From Bosea sp. F3-2 (GTDB taxonomy: Bacteria; Pseudomonadota; Alphaproteobacteria; Rhizobiales; Beijerinckiaceae): a DNA stretch of 64,000 bases. Positions 63,053 to 64,000 of this stretch are shown here, one piece after another. The first letter of the stretch is position 1. Every line of letters starts with the position of its first letter. The notes below the pieces were generated by a model. It did not search any database. It saw nothing but the letters and a program-made list of their open reading frames with translations, and was not told the origin of the DNA. The translations under genes and the position numbers were made by a program. The stretch lies in NCBI RefSeq assembly GCF_008253865.1, contig NZ_CP042331.1, forward strand, positions 1,550,001 to 1,614,000, in the 5' to 3' direction.

Positions 63053-64000
63053 TCAGCGAACCGGCGGAGCGTACTGCAGGCCACCCTTGGTCCAGAGCGC
63101 GTTCTGACCGCGGGCGATCTTGAGCAGCGAGCCCTGGCCGACGTTGCGCTCGAACGATTCGCCATAATTGCCGACGAGCTTGACGATGCGCACGACCCAG
63201 TCCGGCGTCAGGCCGACCTGCTCGCCGAACTTGCCCTCGGTGCCGAGCAGGCGCTTGATCTCCGGGTTGTCGGCCTTGAGCTGCTGGTCGACATTCGCCT
63301 GGGTGACGCCGAGCTCTTCGGCGTTCAGCATGGCGAAGTGGACCCACTTCACCAGATTGAACCACTGCGGGTCGTTATTGCGGACGGACGGGCCGAGCGG
63401 CTCCTTGGAGATGATCTCCGGCAGGACGAGGTGGTCGTCCGGGTTGGTGAGCTTCAGGCGCTCGGCATAGAGGCCCGAGGCGTCGGTGGTGAAGGCGTCG
63501 CAGCGGCCGGCGTCATAGGCCTTGACCGTCTCGTCGGAGGTCGCGAAGGCCACGACCTCGTATTTCAGGTTGTTGGCGCGGAAGTAGTCGGCGAGGTTGA
63601 GCTCGGTGGTGGTGCCCTGCTGGGTGCAGACCGAAGCGCCCGAGAGCTGCAGGGCCGAATTCACGCCGAGCTTCTTGCGGACCATGAAGCCCTGGCCGTC
63701 ATAGTAGTTGACGCCGGTGAAGAGCAGGCCGAGCGAGGCGTCGCGCGTCATCGTCCAGGTTGAGTTGCGCACCAGCACGTCAATCTCGCCCGACTGGAGC
63801 GCCGTGAAGCGGTCCTTGGCCGAAAGCGGGATGAACTTCACTTTGTTCGGGTCGTTGAAGATCGTCGCCGCGATCGCGCGGCAGAGATCGACGTCGAGCC
63901 CCTTCCAATTGCCCTGCGCATCCGGCACGCCAAAGCCGGCAAGGCCAGTGTTCGAGCCGCAATTCAGGATACCGCGTTGCTTGACCTGCGCGAGCGTCGC
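63053..64000 (-). CDS. aapJ: General L-amino acid ABC transporter periplasmic binding protein AapJ (N-terminus beyond the edge)
   Basis: The visible 315 residues run from ATLAQVKQRGILNCGSNTGL to the stop. They carry the family-3 solute-binding pattern: GLDVDLCRAIAATIF, LVRNSTWTMTRDASL and CDAFTTDASGLYAERL. Cys pairs in the chain suggest a disulfide. It binds many L-amino acids in the periplasm and delivers them to AapQMP. Only the signal peptide and first mature residues are missing. Confidence 0.95.
   Translation of the reverse strand, partial: ATLAQVKQRGILNCGSNTGLAGFGVPDAQGNWKGLDVDLCRAIAATIFNDPNKVKFIPLSAKDRFTALQSGEIDVLVRNSTWTMTRDASLGLLFTGVNYYDGQGFMVRKKLGVNSALQLSGASVCTQQGTTTELNLADYFRANNLKYEVVAFATSDETVKAYDAGRCDAFTTDASGLYAERLKLTNPDDHLVLPEIISKEPLGPSVRNNDPQWFNLVKWVHFAMLNAEELGVTQANVDQQLKADNPEIKRLLGTEGKFGEQVGLTPDWVVRIVKLVGNYGESFERNVGQGSLLKIARGQNALWTKGGLQYAPPVR

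Overview
This window looks like a chromosomal segment of a high-GC alphaproteobacterium of the order Hyphomicrobiales, most like Bosea or a close relative. The taxonomic call is inference. It rests on the lon-clpX-clpP-tig order, the adjacent divK-pleD pair, an EipB (DUF1849) protein, the aapJQMP and urtABCDE transporters, an acdS-acdR pair, DUF3572 and DUF2000 genes, and several families of dispersed palindromic repeats of a kind common in this group.

Layout. Positions 1-5345 carry proteostasis genes on the minus strand (lon 5' part, clpX, clpP, tig) and a tRNA-Leu. Positions 5.5-12 kb hold a Tat-exported cupredoxin protein that has lost copper ligands, gluconate metabolism (gntK, gnd), an AraC regulator facing a DUF2000 gene, and ACC deaminase (acdS) divergent from its Lrp-type regulator (acdR) around a palindrome. 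Positions 12.1-18.2 kb are the urea ABC transporter operon urtABCDE, preceded by a sigma-54 type promoter and carrying dispersed repeats in two of its gaps. A tiny 25-codon ORF with a Shine-Dalgarno complementary to the end of 16S rRNA and its own terminator precedes rnr-DUF983-nudix. rpmG, three small ORFs, and pleD/divK follow. Positions 25.9-35.8 kb contain dinB, eipB, a tightly coupled ridA-gdpD-acyltransferase set, an ECF41 sigma-factor operon with a recognisable cognate promoter, and azlCD. Positions 35.8-48.3 kb carry clpA/clpS, kdsA, eno, queuosine genes (queF, tgt), transporters and small membrane proteins.

Positions 48.4-53.8 kb are the accessory and decaying part. It includes a frameshifted phosphoribosyltransferase gene, a twice-frameshifted 2'-5' RNA ligase-like gene, and a roughly 3.2-kb insertion bounded by a 13-bp direct repeat of the guaA 3' end (50611-50623 and 53826-53838). 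This small island holds a JetA-like (Wadjet anti-plasmid defence) gene with a 2-bp frameshift, joined in frame to the tail of a HipA-like kinase, plus two tandem paralogous ORFs that may bind DNA. No integrase and no jetB/C/D are present. It reads as the scar of a defence-carrying element integrated at guaA.

Positions 53.8-64 kb return to core genes: guaA, an RsmB-family methyltransferase, a small lipoprotein, a periplasmic glycerophosphodiesterase, and the general amino-acid transporter aapJQMP (aapJ runs off the end).

Themes: nitrogen scavenging (urea, ACC, amino acids), Clp/Lon proteolysis with the N-degron adaptor ClpS, and queuosine modification. The items most worth follow-up are the guaA-borne island, the 25-codon ORF upstream of rnr, a shared palindrome about 85 nt upstream of both tig and rnr, and the ECF41 operon.
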